A stretch of 64,000 nt of DNA from Aurelia coerulea (GCA_039566865.1 CM076943.1:17477501-17541500); one strand, 5' to 3'. Shown: positions 11,350-24,130, counted from the first letter of the stretch. The notes: generated from the letters alone by a model not told the origin. Numbers and translations are program-made.

Positions 11350-11695
11350 CCTCTTTTTTTAGCTGTTTGATTTGAAAGGGATACATATATATAAACGCAT
11401 TATTTGGTAGAAAAACCAAAGGAATTCTGATATGGGGGCCAACAACTTTTCCTGCCCGCTTCGCGCTTACCCTCTTTTTTAGCTGTTTGATTTGAAGGGG
11501 ATACATATATATAAACACATTATTTGGTAGAAAAACCAAAGGAATTCTGATATGGGGGCCAACAACTTTTCCTGCCCGCTTCGCGCTTACCCTCTTTTTT
11601 AGCTGTTTGATTTGAAGGGGATACATATATATAAACGCATTATTTGGTAGAAAAACCAAAGGAATTGTTATGGGGGCCAACAACTTCAAAATGAT
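11350..11695. repeat. Three 120-bp tandem repeats
   Basis: Three consecutive units begin CCCTCTTTTTTAGCTG near 11350, 11470 and 11590, each containing ATACATATATATAAAC and CAAAGGAATTCTGATATGGG. The first two are almost identical; the third lacks its last part. The minus-strand frame through it is repeat-derived. Confidence 0.95.
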
Positions 11696-12520
11696 CGATA
11701 AATTATATTTTAGCACCACTGACACTGACGTTTGATCGCCAAGGGTGCTCCACAGGCCAAGTATATGGTCTGTTCAACATTGGTCAAAGGTTCCCCCGGG
11801 GGCTTCGCCCACAGATCCCCGTTATTTGATAGCCTCCCTTATTATTCTTACTGGCCGTGCCGCTGCTAAGTTCCGCATAGGTCTGTAACAAACAATTGTT
11901 TGTAAGTATTTGGATTTATGCACATTGGAAAGAGGCAGAAGGAACTGATCACAAAATTGATGCCTTTTTTAGTCATCATTGCTGCAGTTATTTTCTTGCA
12001 TGGTATTGTTATGAGGTTTTCTCCATCCTCCATCTTTTCAGTAATGCATAAATAGTTGCGTTGGTTACTGCTAAGAAAACAGACGACAACACATTCCATA
12101 AACAAAAGACAGATTTGTTCCCACTGCTATTACCAGGTTGAATATTTGAATATTTGAATGGAATTTTTAATATCGAATTTTGATTTCTACAGAACTACAA
12201 AAGATGTGTTTCACAGAGATCTGGGTCAATGCGCTGCTTCCTGGGAGGGAGATTGCCGATATGTAGCGAGGTTTATCCCCTTCTCTTCTCTTTCATTGCA
12301 CTGCATTCTGCACACGCCGGAATGCATTTCAATTTGCCAGTTTTCCTTTGTTTTCGGTTGCTTGGCAATGAAAAGTGACAACTCATTTGAATAGCTAATT
12401 GTCTGCATAACAATGGGGTTAGTGTTCTTGTTATATATTTTGTAGTTTTGAAGAAAAAAAGGGGGGGAGGCGAAAATCGCGCCAGAACAAATCAAATATA
12501 AAACCACTCACTACAGATTA

Positions 12521-13231
12521 ATTGTCATTGCTATATTTGAATAGCTAATTGTCTAAAGATCAATAGCGGTAGGTCTTATTGTTATATTTTTTGTAGTTTT
12601 TGAAGAGAAAAAAAGGGGAAGGCGAAAAGCTCGCCAATGAGTTGCTTTTGTTGACACCTCAATTCAAAGCGATTTGCGATTGCAGAAAAAGGAAATTCTC
12701 TCAACCAGCAATTCAAAACAAACAAACAAAGCCGCAAAGTTTCTTTGAAACCCAGGTAGCTAGCTCGCTAATTGTGCATTCCAGAAACTGTTTTTAAGGG
12801 TAAACATGAGCGTAGATCGAAAGAAGAAGGATGCATCTACACATCTGCCGCGGGCATTTTATTTGTTTGGTTCAAAGGCCGTTTAGGAGGCGATTCAATT
12901 CTCTTATTTTTTGGGTGTTATCAAAACATTTACTTCTCAGCTTCTGGACCAAAGAAGTAAAAATGCCCGCGGTAGATGTGTAGATATATCCTTCTTTTTT
13001 CGATCTACTGGAATGCACAGCGAGCGAGCTAGCTACCTGGGTTTCAGAGAAAATTTTGCGGCTTTGTTTGTTTTGAATTACTGGTTGATAGAATTTCCTT
13101 TGTCTGTGATCGCTAATCGCTTTGAATTGAGGTGTCAACAAAAGCAACTCGTGCTATTGTATTACAAAACCTGCCCTTGTTTCTTCAGATAGGATTAATT
13201 GTCATTGCTACATTTGAATAGCTAATTGTTT
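12521..13231. mobile_element. Foldback element bracketed by 35-bp direct repeats
   Basis: Arms at about 12633-12870 and 12940-13150 are inverse copies (GTTGCTTTTGTTGACACCTC on the left; its complement on the right). Outside the arms a direct repeat, AATTGTCATTGCTA then TTTGAATAGCTAATTGT, occurs at 12521 and 13197, and a further partial copy at 12386. Confidence 0.75.
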
Positions 13232-13472
13232 GGGTTCATGTCTCCCATATGACACAACAAATTTATATCTTTGGTAATAGATTGTACACCTTTGAGAATA
13301 GATTGCAGGGGAACTTTCTTTTTACAAATGATGTACTTTTCCGATGTAACAAAGAGATTTGCCATTTTTGAGAAACGCTTTGTTTTCTCTTTATTTTGCT
13401 GCGATAGAATGCCTTCAGGAGTGTGCAATCTATTCTCAAAGGTATCATTTTTGCTGTGTCACATGGGAGACC
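13228..13472. mobile_element. Small foldback element
   Basis: Left end ATGTCTCCCATATGACACA and right end TGTGTCACATGGGAGAC are inverse copies. A second inverse pair inside is built on CTTTGAGAATAGATTG. The total is about 245 bp, non-coding. Confidence 0.7.
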
Positions 13473-13841
13473 TAAGTCTTGCAAGACCTTTTGTTTTATG
13501 CAAGCCTTCCAAGACTTCAAAGGTGTTTGCAACAAGAAAACTTTGAATCGACGGTAGTTGGACAGTTTGCTGCAGAGGCTGTTAAATCATATGACATTGT
13601 ATCGAAATTAACGATGATAAAATGGTGGAAAGAAATAGGATTTGTGGTGACCTTATTCGTAAATGTTTCTGCTGTTTATTACTGCAACCGAAAGTGACTT
13701 AATGCCGATTACTGGGACTCCGCTGTGGGTGAAGGTAGGCCCGTTAGCTTTCTTGATAGCAAATAGCTTTAATTCGTCAAGGATTCTCGAAAATCACACA
13801 AACAAATACTTTCATGTTATTCCTGGACATAATTCACGTAG

Positions 13842-14570
13842 CATGTGAAATTTTGAAAACTATATCTTATTTGCAGCGTTCCTGAAATATTCTTAAATAT
13901 AGGCCAATTTTCGAAGGAATGAAATTCGATGTAATGCCGATCCCTGATGAGATTTTAACCAAATGCAGAAAAACAAATGTGGAGTGAGGTCTGCAGAATC
14001 GATTCGTCTCGTGGTAAAACCAGCTCTATATATTTATTAGTCGAATATTCATTTTCGTGAACGTGCTTAAAAAAGTTGTCTCAAAAGCCTTATTTTCAGT
14101 CATGTGAATGGAATACTACGATATCATTGGCTTATAAGCGTGAGATTGGAAGATTTGCGGGTTCCCTGTGCCCTGTTGAAAGATTTGACTTGAATGCTAT
14201 TAATGGCTGCAGACGAGTCAAATCTTTCAATAGGGCGCAGGGAAACCCGAAAATCTTCCAATTTCACGCTTATAAAGCCAATGATATCGCCGTATTCTGC
14301 TCACATGACTGAAAATAAGGCTTTCGAGATAACTTTTCGAGTATCTTCACGAAAATAAAATTAGATATTCGACTAATAAAGATACAGAGCTGGTTTTACC
14401 ACGAATCGATTCGAGAGGCCCAACTCCACATTCGTTTTTCTGCATTTGGTTAAAATCTCATCAGGGATCGGCGTTACATCGAATTTCATTCCTTCAAAAA
14501 AACGGGCCTATCTTCAAGAATTCTCCAGGAACGCTACAAATAAGATATAGCTTCCAAAATTTCACATGTT
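13842..14570. mobile_element. Long foldback element, arms about 350 bp
   Basis: A nearly gapless palindrome centred near 14205. The left arm runs from ATGTGAAATTTTG through GGCTTATAAGCGTGA to CTGTTGAAAGATTTGACT. The right arm is its complement at roughly 90% by eye. The spacer is only a few tens of bases. Confidence 0.9.
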
Positions 14571-15870
14571 TTATCTTGCTTGCCTTTGTGTTTGTTACTT
14601 GTGCCAAGTTTCAAGTCCCTAGCGCTTATGGTTCTGAGATTAAAGATGGGGTTTCACCAAAGTTTCAGAAGCCTGGTCTGGATAAGGTGGTTAAGAAGTT
14701 GCTTAGGCCAAAAGGCTAAAGCTTTGGTTTGCAGGAAGAGGGAAATTTGAGCTTTTAAGATAAACATGTCTAAAACTAGTCCTTCTGCCATTTGTGTAAA
14801 AACTAGTCTTTCTGCCATTGGGGACCATATTTGTAAGTCTGGCCATTATGCGTCCATTGAGAACTTCCAAATCCTTAGTAGGATTGACAATTTGTTTGAC
14901 CTTCTTATCCACGAGTCTTTTAATTCTACGCAATCGTCCTGTGCTTAATGCATAAGTGTCCTCTATTCCCCTGGCACTGTTCTAATCTTACTTGTTTACT
15001 GACTTTACCGTATTCTTACCACCCTCCCCCTCCCCCCACCCCGGTTGGTTTCCTTCCCTTTAAGTCCCTCCTGTAGTTACTCCTTTTCCTTCCACATTAT
15101 TTCCCTTTTATGGTGTTCTTTGTTACTGTCCTTATTTAATGGCGATACACGCCCACACGTTTACATGCAGATGATGGATCTTGGAATAGATCCGAAATGT
15201 TTGGAAATTTAACACCGTTTAAGTCAACTGCACTATTGATATTTAACATGATTTGGCATGATTTGTGTCTCTCAACTTGTAGCCAATGGACTTGTCTGCA
15301 ATGGAAAGATCCAGTAACATAAATATGGAGTTGGAATAGAAAGATCAAAACGTGAACATGATTCTTTTTAGGGTCGTTCTTGCTCTTCGATTAACATGCC
15401 TGCTCTCAAAGTATCAATATCAACAAATGAGGTAGCTATGTTCAAGTTAACTATCGACGAACATTTTTAGAGTGATTAGACATTGATTGACGCTAAATTC
15501 ACAGCACTGGAGTCAACCAACCAAATCCGTTATAATTTTTTTTCGAACACTCAGAAGAAGGTGACAGTGATGGTAATCAATTGTCAATCAGGCCTATCCA
15601 ATGAAATAATCAGGAACAATGTTGTTTTGAGAGCAAAATAGAAATTTAGTCAAGGAAAACTGCAAGAAATTGCCTTTGTGATGACAATTTTTAGTAACAA
15701 CAGACTAAGTGAGTTCTAAATCGTGATATATACACGTATACACGTAACAAGTAAAACAAAGTTGAACAACAGACTAGCTGCATTTAAAATATTTTAGATA
15801 ATTTTGTCCACTATTTGCAGCAGCAGCAAAGCAAAGCTTAATCATCATATAATGTATCATACATAAAACA
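14571..15870. other. Intergenic, no gene recognised
   Basis: A repeated phrase (AAAACTAGTCnTTCTGCCATT, 14769-14818) and a C-rich run at 15024-15042 are the only visible structures. Confidence 0.4.
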
Positions 15871-15872
15871 CA

Positions 15873-16740
15873 GTCAACTGTCTCTAAAGTAGACACCTTC
15901 AGGGCCAACTAACAGCGCCCATGTTTTCTTTGTCGATGCAGACTGTCCAGACTGGCTAAATTCATGCGAGTACGGTCCGAAAGTAGGCCCCAAATTACTG
16001 TAAAATTGATTTCTGATGAACCAAAAGTGAAATGTAATCGGAGATGACTACATTTCGTGATTATTTGTCACATTTATATAGTATATACCGGGTGTCCCAA
16101 AAAAAGTACTCCCGTTTGAAAAATCACCAACATTTGATTGCACGGCCGATCTTCAATTTTTATTTTTGGTCACGTAGATCAAGGACCAAATCATTTTCCA
16201 AAACATAGCTGATCTTGTAAGTGGTTTTAAAATGAGCAAATTTAACTCTTTTACGGCTACCTGGTTTTGAATCATCCTGTAAAAAAGTATTGATGATTGC
16301 CAAATCAATTTCTTTGTGCGTGTAAAACTTCTAGTTTGGTCATAAATGACAAAAATAAATGTGCACTATCATTGGAGACTTCAATGATGATGAAAAATCT
16401 GAAAATTTTGACTCTTAGGAAAGATTGAGTATTTTGCAAAAAAAAAACTATAGCTCAAAATAAGGGTTTTCAACGTGTTAATTTTCTACCTTGCTGTATC
16501 AAAAGCAAACATTTTATCATCTGTGAATATTTTTGGATCTTTGACAAAACTACTCAAAAAGAAAATTTTATCAAAGGTTTTATAATCAATTTTTGATGGT
16601 TTTTTAAACAGGAGTACTTTTTTTTGGGACACCCGGTAGAATGGAGCTTACGATGCATCGATGCAGTACAGCATCGATATTTTGGTACTCCAAAACCTAA
16701 TCGAGTAAACGTAGTAATTAATTTAGAGACAGTTTACTGT
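15873..16740. mobile_element. Foldback remnant with TIR CAGTCAACTGTCTCTAAA
   Basis: The left end CAGTCAACTGTCTCTAAAGTA is matched inversely by TTTAGAGACAGTTTACTG at the right. The CCGGGTGT element lies inside it. A related short element with the same type of ends lies at 16783-16966. Confidence 0.55.
16088..16636. mobile_element. Tc1/mariner-like MITE, second copy, inverted
   Basis: A 549-bp copy of the element at 2196-2741 in the opposite orientation, flanked by TA on each side. Both termini keep CCGGGTGTCCCAAAAAA. Alignment by eye runs over the whole length with scattered substitutions. Confidence 0.9.
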
Positions 16741-16782
16741 ATATTATGTATGAAATATTGTTATTCATCCATAAAATGCAGT

Positions 16783-16966
16783 GAACTGTGTCTAAAATGA
16801 ATATCTTCCAGGCCAACTCAATGTGTCCTCTTTAGCAAGGTGTGCACCTTACAGAAAGAATTTTAGGTAATATCTATCAACAGGGACGACAAATAGTTCC
16901 TTTCTTGACAGGTTGTTTACGAAATAAAGGTGTCGCTTAGAGAGAGTTGACTGCAGTGCAATACTT
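16783..16966. mobile_element. Short MITE, TIR CAGTSAACTSTCTCTAA
   Basis: CAGTGAACTGTGTCTAAAAT at the left and GCTTAGAGAGAGTTGACTG at the right form the inverted ends of a 184-bp element related to 15873-16740. Confidence 0.5.
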
Positions 16967-17138
16967 GAAAGCTAATCCGTAATATAACATGAAATAAATA
17001 CAATATAATACAATCCGGCAGGAGATCTGGCTCTTGCTGGGGGGGGGGAGGTTGCATAGGAACATGGTAGGAGTGGACAACCAAAAAGGGTATACTTCAT
17101 TTTTATGGAAGCACCTGGAAAGTTCTAGGGCACCCGTT

Positions 17139-18084
17139 CAGGCCCGTCGGAACCGGGGGGGCTGGGGGGGCTTCAGCCCCCCCAATAATTTGCTGCAGTT
17201 CGTTCACTTTTGTAAGTAAAAAAGGCTGTGAAAGCCCATCTCATGGAAATGAAGATTCAAACTTATTTATCATTTATATTCGAGGAAGTTATTAGAATTT
17301 ATCAAGCTATCATCCTTGATATTATGGAATTCAAATATAATCTATATCCTCCTGAAATTGAAGTCCCATTTTTCAGAATTTTCTCGGAAAAACCCCCATC
17401 AGAGTTCATCCTTTGCTTTATTAAATTATCAATTCTCCAAAAATGAGGCCTTTTCCAACGATCTAAAGGGCGTGGCCATGAAAAATTTTCCCGGGGGCAA
17501 GCCCCTGGACCCCAATTTATCATCACTCCGCTCAGGGACGCCGGAGCGATGGTAGGGCAAGGGGGGCGACTAGGAACATGAGGGCAATCGAGACCGGAGG
17601 CGAGCCGAAAATTGGGGGGTCCGGGGGTACTCCCCCGGGAAAATTTTTGTGGCCACGCCCTAAAATGGCTTAAAATGCTAAAATGCTATCAAAAAATGCC
17701 CTATTTTGGCTTAAAATGCTATCAAAAATGTTTCAACGAATATTAATCATGTTCTTTCACGAATTTTTTCGGCTATTTCTCCACATGTCCTCATTCCGAA
17801 TCACATAAGATCGCATATTGTTTATTTTGAAGTTGCAATTGCCAGTCATTTTTGATTATTCGTTAGTGGTGTTTCTGATATGGGAACGAAACTATGGCGG
17901 CTCTCCTATCAAGTTTCAAAGTAAATTATTGTTTTTCATTGAAAGGGTACCTTTGCCCCCTTGCCCCCCTTAGGAAAGGGCAGGAGGGGCGCTTGACCCC
18001 CCGCGCCCCCCCTCTCCGGCGTTCCTGACTCCACTCGCATGAAGTTTCAGCCCCCCCAATGTGAATTTCGTTCCGACGGGCCTG
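17139..18084. mobile_element. 946-bp DNA element, TIR CAGGCCCGTCGGAAC
   Basis: Perfect 15-bp terminal inverted repeats (CAGGCCCGTCGGAAC and GTTCCGACGGGCCTG) flanked by CCCGTT on both sides (17133-17138, 18085-18090), a 6-bp duplication. C- and G-rich runs (CTTCAGCCCCCCCAAT type) lie at both ends. No transposase is seen. A 6-bp duplication is unusual for hAT, so the superfamily is open. Confidence 0.85.
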
Positions 18085-18411
18085 CCCGTTTCAAACCAAC
18101 TGAAACTGCAGCAACTCATGATTGAAGTTTATGAATCACTCAACCATGAAAACCCTTCTTTCTTATGGGATTTATTCACAAGAAAAGAAATTAATTACAA
18201 CCTGGAAATTAAAGATATTCTCTCACTTCCCAATACATCGACTGCGTGTTTCGGTACAAATTCGACAATTTTTAGAGATATCATACGTTAGAATGGTACA
18301 CCTGATGTGATTAAGAGCAGCAATAAAGCCTCTATTTTTAGCAAAAACATAAAAAATTGGGCTGGGGAGGGTTGCAATTGTAAAATTTGGAAATAGTTTT
18401 ATTGTAGATTA

Positions 18412-18884
18412 GTTTAACCCTATCCAGATAAGACTACCTAGTGAATTTTTCCATACAACTGGTCGAGTATCTCCAGAATAGTCTAGTTTTTTGTGACTTT
18501 TAGTTTCTATCTACGAGACATCTTTTTATGTCGATTTCAAAAATTTTGACACTGATTCAGGGGGTCAACGCTTGACTTTAAATTGAAAGCTCCGCAAAAT
18601 ATATACCTTTTAACTCATAACTTTGGAACCACTGGCGCTATGACAACGAAACAAACATTGCTGAACTGGTCTTGAAACGGGCTTTCATTTGATATATAGT
18701 TAATCGATTTTTGATATCGTAATCAATAATTGTTTAATGCGCATGCGTACTGATAAAAACTATTTTGGGCTTCATTTTTGAAAAAATGAGCAACATCATA
18801 TGATGCAGCAGGTCTTTTTATGTATATCCAGCATAGTCTCCCCAAAGTCTAAAAAGGCCTAGTGTGGATAGGGTAGTTTAAGTC
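18412..18884. mobile_element. Foldback remnant with TTTAACCCTATCC ends
   Basis: The left end TTTAACCCTATCCAGATAAG and the right end GTGGATAGGGTAGTTTAA are roughly inverse. The ends resemble the CCCTATTA element at 35434, but the right end carries extra bases before TTAA. Confidence 0.5.
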
Positions 18885-20880
18885 AGTTGGTATTTATTAG
18901 TTTGTGCCTTTTTGCACAAACTTCGAATATGACTGTATCCAACTGTAAATAAAGTGATTATTATTATCTATGCAACAGGTGGCTTGCCACCACCCCTTCC
19001 CCTATTACCCGGCACGGCAAGAAAAGACTTCGTTTCGACACAATTTTTTCACAGGAAACTATAGGGAAAGGTGCCGATTCCAAAGGTGTCGCCAGTCAGA
19101 AATGTAGTAAAAATCTGAGATTTCCGATTTTGGAAACTGCAGGGAAAGGGACATTTCCTTTTCTCCTAATTTCCAGAGCGAGAAATTTGACAATTCCGGC
19201 GTTGTTAATCGTGAAGTGTAAATACGAAACTGTAGAGAAACGCAGAGTGTCTGAAGGGAAATCAATACGAAATTCGAAATAAGATGTTTGCGATATAGAT
19301 GCACTGGTAGTGTAGTCGTTGGAAACTTCGGTGAAACGCCAGGTTCTTTTTGGAAATATTTTGCAGGAAATAATAGAATTTCCATGGAAATTTGAAGTCT
19401 TTTGATGCCAAATTGATAAATTCATTCACACAAATCCCGGCGCAAATTCCTTATTTTCCTCAATTCTTTACTTATCCGAATGTATATTGCAATATACAGC
19501 TATCGCATGACTATTCGAAGACCCGTAGTGTACGCCACCTAAAAGGACTTAGTAAATCAGTCACAATGATAGATCGGAGAAAATTGCACACTGTAAAAGA
19601 CAACGATGTTTGCAAAAGATCTGTTAATTTTCACGAGAAACGGATAACTCAGTGATCAGGACAGAATAAAATGCTTACATACATTTCTTTGAAAGAGTTC
19701 ATACACTAATCTTTTTTCATAAGAAGCCGCTTATAAGAAACGGTAGGCTCAGCTTTTCGAAAGTTAAGAAACAACCCTACCTGAATTGAAAAAGCTAAGA
19801 AACTTTTGTAATTTACAATTCTAATTTTAATTTCGGACTCAAAACTGTTTTGACAGTGTACATTTATAGCAACTGTTTGGGCATTATTTCGGGTGCGAAT
19901 TATGTCCTTTACTTATTTTGAGATCTTACTAAGCAATTTGGGAGCCCTTTAGATAAAACAAGATGAACTCTACACTTCCGGCATAAAAAGTATAAGAAAC
20001 ACATAAGAAACTTTTGCTAGCAAAATGGCCCAAAAATGTAAGAAACTGCCTACCATCACCGGACCTTAGTTTCTTATGAAAAAAATGAGTGTATATGTGA
20101 AATTTACCATAACGAAATAATACCAAATGTGAGATACTACGAATAGATAGATAGAAAGCAACTACACCTACAGCTAGAAACAATTTATTTACTACGGTAA
20201 GGCATAACCTAAGATATTTACAGAGTTTAAAGAAGTTCTCACAGGAGGGGTAAATATAGTGAATTTCTTCTCAAATCAATTGTACGAATATGCTCCTGCA
20301 TACATCAATAGTTCGGTCTATGGTCTATGTAAAGTCAAACCCTACAATATGATTTCATATAAGATTTATTTTATTTGAACGACAATGAATATCAGTGTCT
20401 TCGTGTCTTGTCTTCGTTACATTAACGGGGTGGCAGTTGAAGGTAGTTATTCATCAGTTCCAATTATGATACACGTCTTATTCATTTAGGAAACTAGTTT
20501 AGACGAAACAGGATGGAAGTGGATTCAAAACTGTGTTTCAGAAGCGTTAAGATACTTTTAAAAGTTAGATTATCATTCAAAAATTTCGTGAAACCATAAT
20601 TCTTGGCAATATTCACTATAATTTTGTTTCAAACCCAAATAACTTTTTCTTTGCTAAACATTATTTCACATAATATCAAGGAACAAGTATGTATGATAGT
20701 TGTAGAAAATACATCATAATTCAGGCATCCAAAAACAAGAAAGGGATCAAGAAACTTTTAGTGCTAAAAAACGAAAACTTTCTTGTGAGGTCAAGAAACC
20801 TTATTAAGAGTATGCAGTGGTCATTTTTTCAAATAAGAAACTTCATTGCCAGTCGTCTCCTTGGAAACCATCATTCAGCT
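18885..20880. other. Intergenic, dispersed repeat and TAAGAAAC motifs
   Basis: No gene is recognised. 19690-20190 is a diverged repeat whose second copy is at 53130-53420 (shared TTTTGAGATCTTACTAAG and AATTTGGGAGCCCT). The 19.7-kb copy contains seven TAAGAAAC or complementary motifs that are mostly absent from the 53-kb copy. Confidence 0.6.
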
Positions 20881-20887
20881 TGTTATC

Positions 20888-21048
20888 AATTGACGATTAC
20901 GCTAAAAATAGCGGCGAGGAACTTTTTACCAAGATGCATTGCGTTTGAAATGCGAATCTTTAACGATTCTATAGGAGTTTGATTAAAGATCGCAGTGCAT
21001 CTTGGCAAAAAGTACCTCTCCGCCATCTTTAGCGTAATCATCTATTGT
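20888..21048. mobile_element. Small foldback element
   Basis: GATTACGCTAAAAATAGCGG with ACCAAGATGCATTGCG at the left is answered by the inverse CGCAGTGCATCTTGGC with TTAGCGTAATC at the right. Confidence 0.7.
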
Positions 21049-21829
21049 ATGCGCAATACCAGACTTAAATCTCCAGGCGGACTTAAATGCTATTTCAAAT
21101 TTGAGAGCCCAAACATTTGCTCATTGATCTTTACAATTCGCAGAGATGCTTTCAGAGATGAATTGTTCTTTGCCTTAATCGATGAGCAGACAGGGCTTCA
21201 ACCACTTATGTTAGTTGTGGTAAATTCGTGTTCTGCACACATTTTGAAAATATGTATTACTTTCGTTTATGGTCTGCAAAACCAGATTGTCGAGAAAAAT
21301 ATATAAAGCAGACGCTTAAGAAGTTAGGGGGCCATACGGAGATTGTATTCAGTTTTTGAGCAGGAGAGGGGTTTAATCTAAAGGGTCTTTGGGTAAACGT
21401 TCGGGGCTAATTTGACACTGAAATCCTCAGTTGACTTAACTGATGAAGAATGTGTTTATGTAACAACTGGTTAGTGGGGCAAACGATAGTATCTATATGT
21501 AATATCACTTTCTCTGTTGTAAGAAAACACCCGCCTATCCGCCAAGAATCATGCGAGAAAATGTTTCATTTTCTATAAATCTTACTCGGACAGATTCATC
21601 TCAAGAATATTTGAAAGGCAACTAAATGGTGTTGAAATAACTTGCAATTGCTTTTGAATAAGAGCAGTAGAAGTTTGAAGGTAATAGCAAGTTAAAGCTA
21701 AGCTGTCAGATTACTCCCTGTGACCCCCTATTCAAAAATTCTTAATTAAATTGCTCGATATCTCAATACTCAAAAACCTGTAATTAGAAAGCATACGTTC
21801 AAAATATTTAACTCGGCGTAAAAAGATGG

Positions 21830-22275
21830 GTGTAAAATTTTATGACCAATTTCTTCTGGTTGAATGGCTTGAAAGCAACTTTAGATACCTATTTATAATT
21901 CTACCATTGGACTTTTCAGAAATCTTTAGTATTTGGAACTTACTATATATTTTCTATTTTTACTCATTTGAGGATTTGACGTTATCAAATTTCTAAATCA
22001 TAAACTAGAAGAGCTACGGACTTTTGCTTGATACCATAGAGTAGACATCTATACCCATGGTCTTCTTAGAAATTATTTCATATTGGGTCAAACGGTTTAG
22101 GAATCCATTTTTAACTTTTCTTGAGTTCTTGAAAAATAAGAAAAACACTGTAGTTCTGTAAATTTTTAAGATGCTAGAAAAGTCCAACGGTAAAATCATA
22201 GAGAAATAGCTAGAGTCTCTTTGAAGACTGTGAAGTTATTCAGTTCAAAGAAATAGGTCATTGAATTTTATACCA
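21830..22275. repeat. Foldback repeat, copy 1
   Basis: An inverted pair built on TTGGACTTTTCAGAAATCTT and AGAAAAGTCCAACGGTAAAA. The same element recurs in the opposite orientation at 30910-31408. Confidence 0.65.
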
Positions 22276-22359
22276 GGCTTTTTGAATATTTGGAACATAT
22301 CATGCTTGATTAGAATAGGAGACTGTTTAGATCTGTTTAAGGAGGTAAAGATCTGTTTG

Positions 22360-22365
22360 TTTATT
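22360..22365 (-). promoter_or_regulatory. AATAAA polyadenylation signal, minus strand
   Basis: TTTATT on the + strand, 109 bp downstream of the stop codon of the coiled-coil exon at 22474. Confidence 0.45.
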
Positions 22366-22473
22366 CCAACTGGCCATGATATGAATTTGTTCAGTTGTAT
22401 GATGCGAGGGTTTCCTTCCACGGGCGATTCAACGGCAGTTCTTCCCCACCTCCCTGCTTGCCTGGAATTAGTC

Positions 22474-22605
22474 TCATTTCTGCCTTCCATGAATTTCATC
22501 AAGTTGATTTCTCAGCTCTGCTAAGGCTCTGCTCAATTCCAAGGCAGATTTTTGACAAACTGCCAATTCTTTTTCTGCGATGAATCTTTTTCGTACTTCG
22601 TACAG
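22474..22605 (-). CDS. Terminal exon of a coiled-coil protein
   Basis: A minus-strand exon with a strong acceptor (TTATTTTTCAATAG) at 22606-22619, phase 0, ending at TGA 22474-22476. It encodes 43 residues of clear heptad character: LYEVRKRFIAEKELAVC, then KSALELSRALAELRNQL, then DEIHGRQK. An AATAAA follows at about 109 bp. The Leu/Glu/Arg pattern and the splice and poly-A context make chance unlikely. Upstream exons would lie at higher coordinates and none was identified with confidence; 24586-24741 is a candidate neighbour but has its own stop. I do not recognise the family; it may be the end of an Ig- or receptor-type protein or of a mobile-element protein. Confidence 0.5.
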   Translation of the reverse strand: MYEVRKRFIAEKELAVCQKSALELSRALAELRNQLDEIHGRQK

Positions 22606-23469
22606 CTATTGAAAAATAATTGTAACAGATAAATCATTGCATGCCAACAAATGAAAAAATTCAATATGTTCGCAAGAAATCATCAAAAACTAGGGAACCG
22701 TTAAACTAAAATCATCAGTCTCGAATCCTGCAGAATCCTACTGAGAAGATATGACACAATTTAATGTTGAAGGTGGTGAAAATCCCATTCGCACGTCATC
22801 TCCTTGAAACCAATTCATATCGCAGAACATTCCATGATCATAATCTTGGGTGCCTAATAATATTCCTCCTTTTCTTTAGAACTAAACAAGTGAAAACATC
22901 ATTAATTAACAATGCTAATATATGAACAACATTTTTTATTTTCATTAATAAAGTCCTGACAGTAGTCAGTAGATACCTGCCAGAGAGAGCACTTTTATGT
23001 CCAGTGCTGGTTGCAAGCTTCTGAAATCTTAATTCCTTTTCCTACCGCACGATTTTAGGAAACTTTTATATTTATGATGCGGTAAATGTGCTAGAATAAA
23101 TTCATTTTTTTTTGCAAAAAACAGCTTTTAAAATGCCAAGTGAGATTGCAGAACAAACATATAGTGCTTACTCAAAGCAATGTCAAACTATTTGATCTTG
23201 TTTATCCTCAATGAATTCATATGAAGTGTGAAATTCAGTTTTGGGAATAATTAGGAAATTCTACGAGAAAATATGCTATGCTATTGGAATTGGATTTAAC
23301 GCTAGGAAACTCTTCTACCAAAATAAATGGCCAAGGAAAATTGAAACTGCAAATAATCATATTTTGTTTTTATGACCTCACCCTTACGATAGTTAGAAAA
23401 TTATAGAAACCTCCAGTACTGGCCCAAATTCTTAGTTTCTTAATATGAGAATACGTAAATCGATTTTAT

Positions 23470-24130
23470 CCCAATTTGACACAGAGTTGGAGAAAGAGAA
23501 ACAATGTATCAATTGGCAGGGCACCAAATACCATAGAAACATTTGTGAATGGGGCCCTAGACTTCTACTTGATTAAACGCCGTTGTGAAATAAAAAGAAT
23601 GCAATCTTGGTGCATTGAAAAATACTGTAAATTGGAAAATGTTTACAAAAATGCTTGGTTATCTTCTGGAGAACATGAACATATTTAGTTGATGCAATGA
23701 CAATACATCCATTTATGGGCCCAATTTTCAAAAATTTCATTGGGAAGCCATTTCGTGGTCACAGTTCTTTCTTCTACTCGATTTTGAATATTTAATGGGA
23801 GGTGCATTTTCTGAGAAATTTTCCAGCTCTTGACTCCAAATTTGGCTTCCTTTGCTCGCACTGAATTTCAGCCATATCCAGCAGTATGTTTATACATTGC
23901 AAACTCGTTTTCGATGATGGAAATTGGCAAGGATTTTGTTGATCAATTTGCAGCCAGAAGTGTATTCATTTGCAATTATCTCCTCAGGTCAAAATAATTG
24001 TACTCATTGCAATCGAGGTTTTTGTCCCAAAAATGTTATTCCCATTTGTGTGGATGCTGCTAGGAGCTGCAAATTCCATTGTCTCTTTCTTGATACAATT
24101 AGAGAGTCTGAAAGTCTGAGACCTACTTGA
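23470..24130 (+). pseudogene. Possible decayed coding remnants
   Basis: Short exon-like readings on the + strand. After an acceptor-like TTTGACACAG (23482) comes LEKEKQCINWQGTKYH, then in another frame RRCEIKRMQSWCIEKY up to 23688. At 23915-23988 there is MMEIGKDFVDQFAARSVFIC followed by a donor-like CTCAG|GTCAAA. The blocks do not join into one frame. This may be chance in AT-rich DNA or a broken gene. Confidence 0.2.

Noticed and set aside
11255..11725. 156-codon minus-strand frame
   Set aside because: Three-fold translation of a 120-bp tandem repeat, running into a hAT element.
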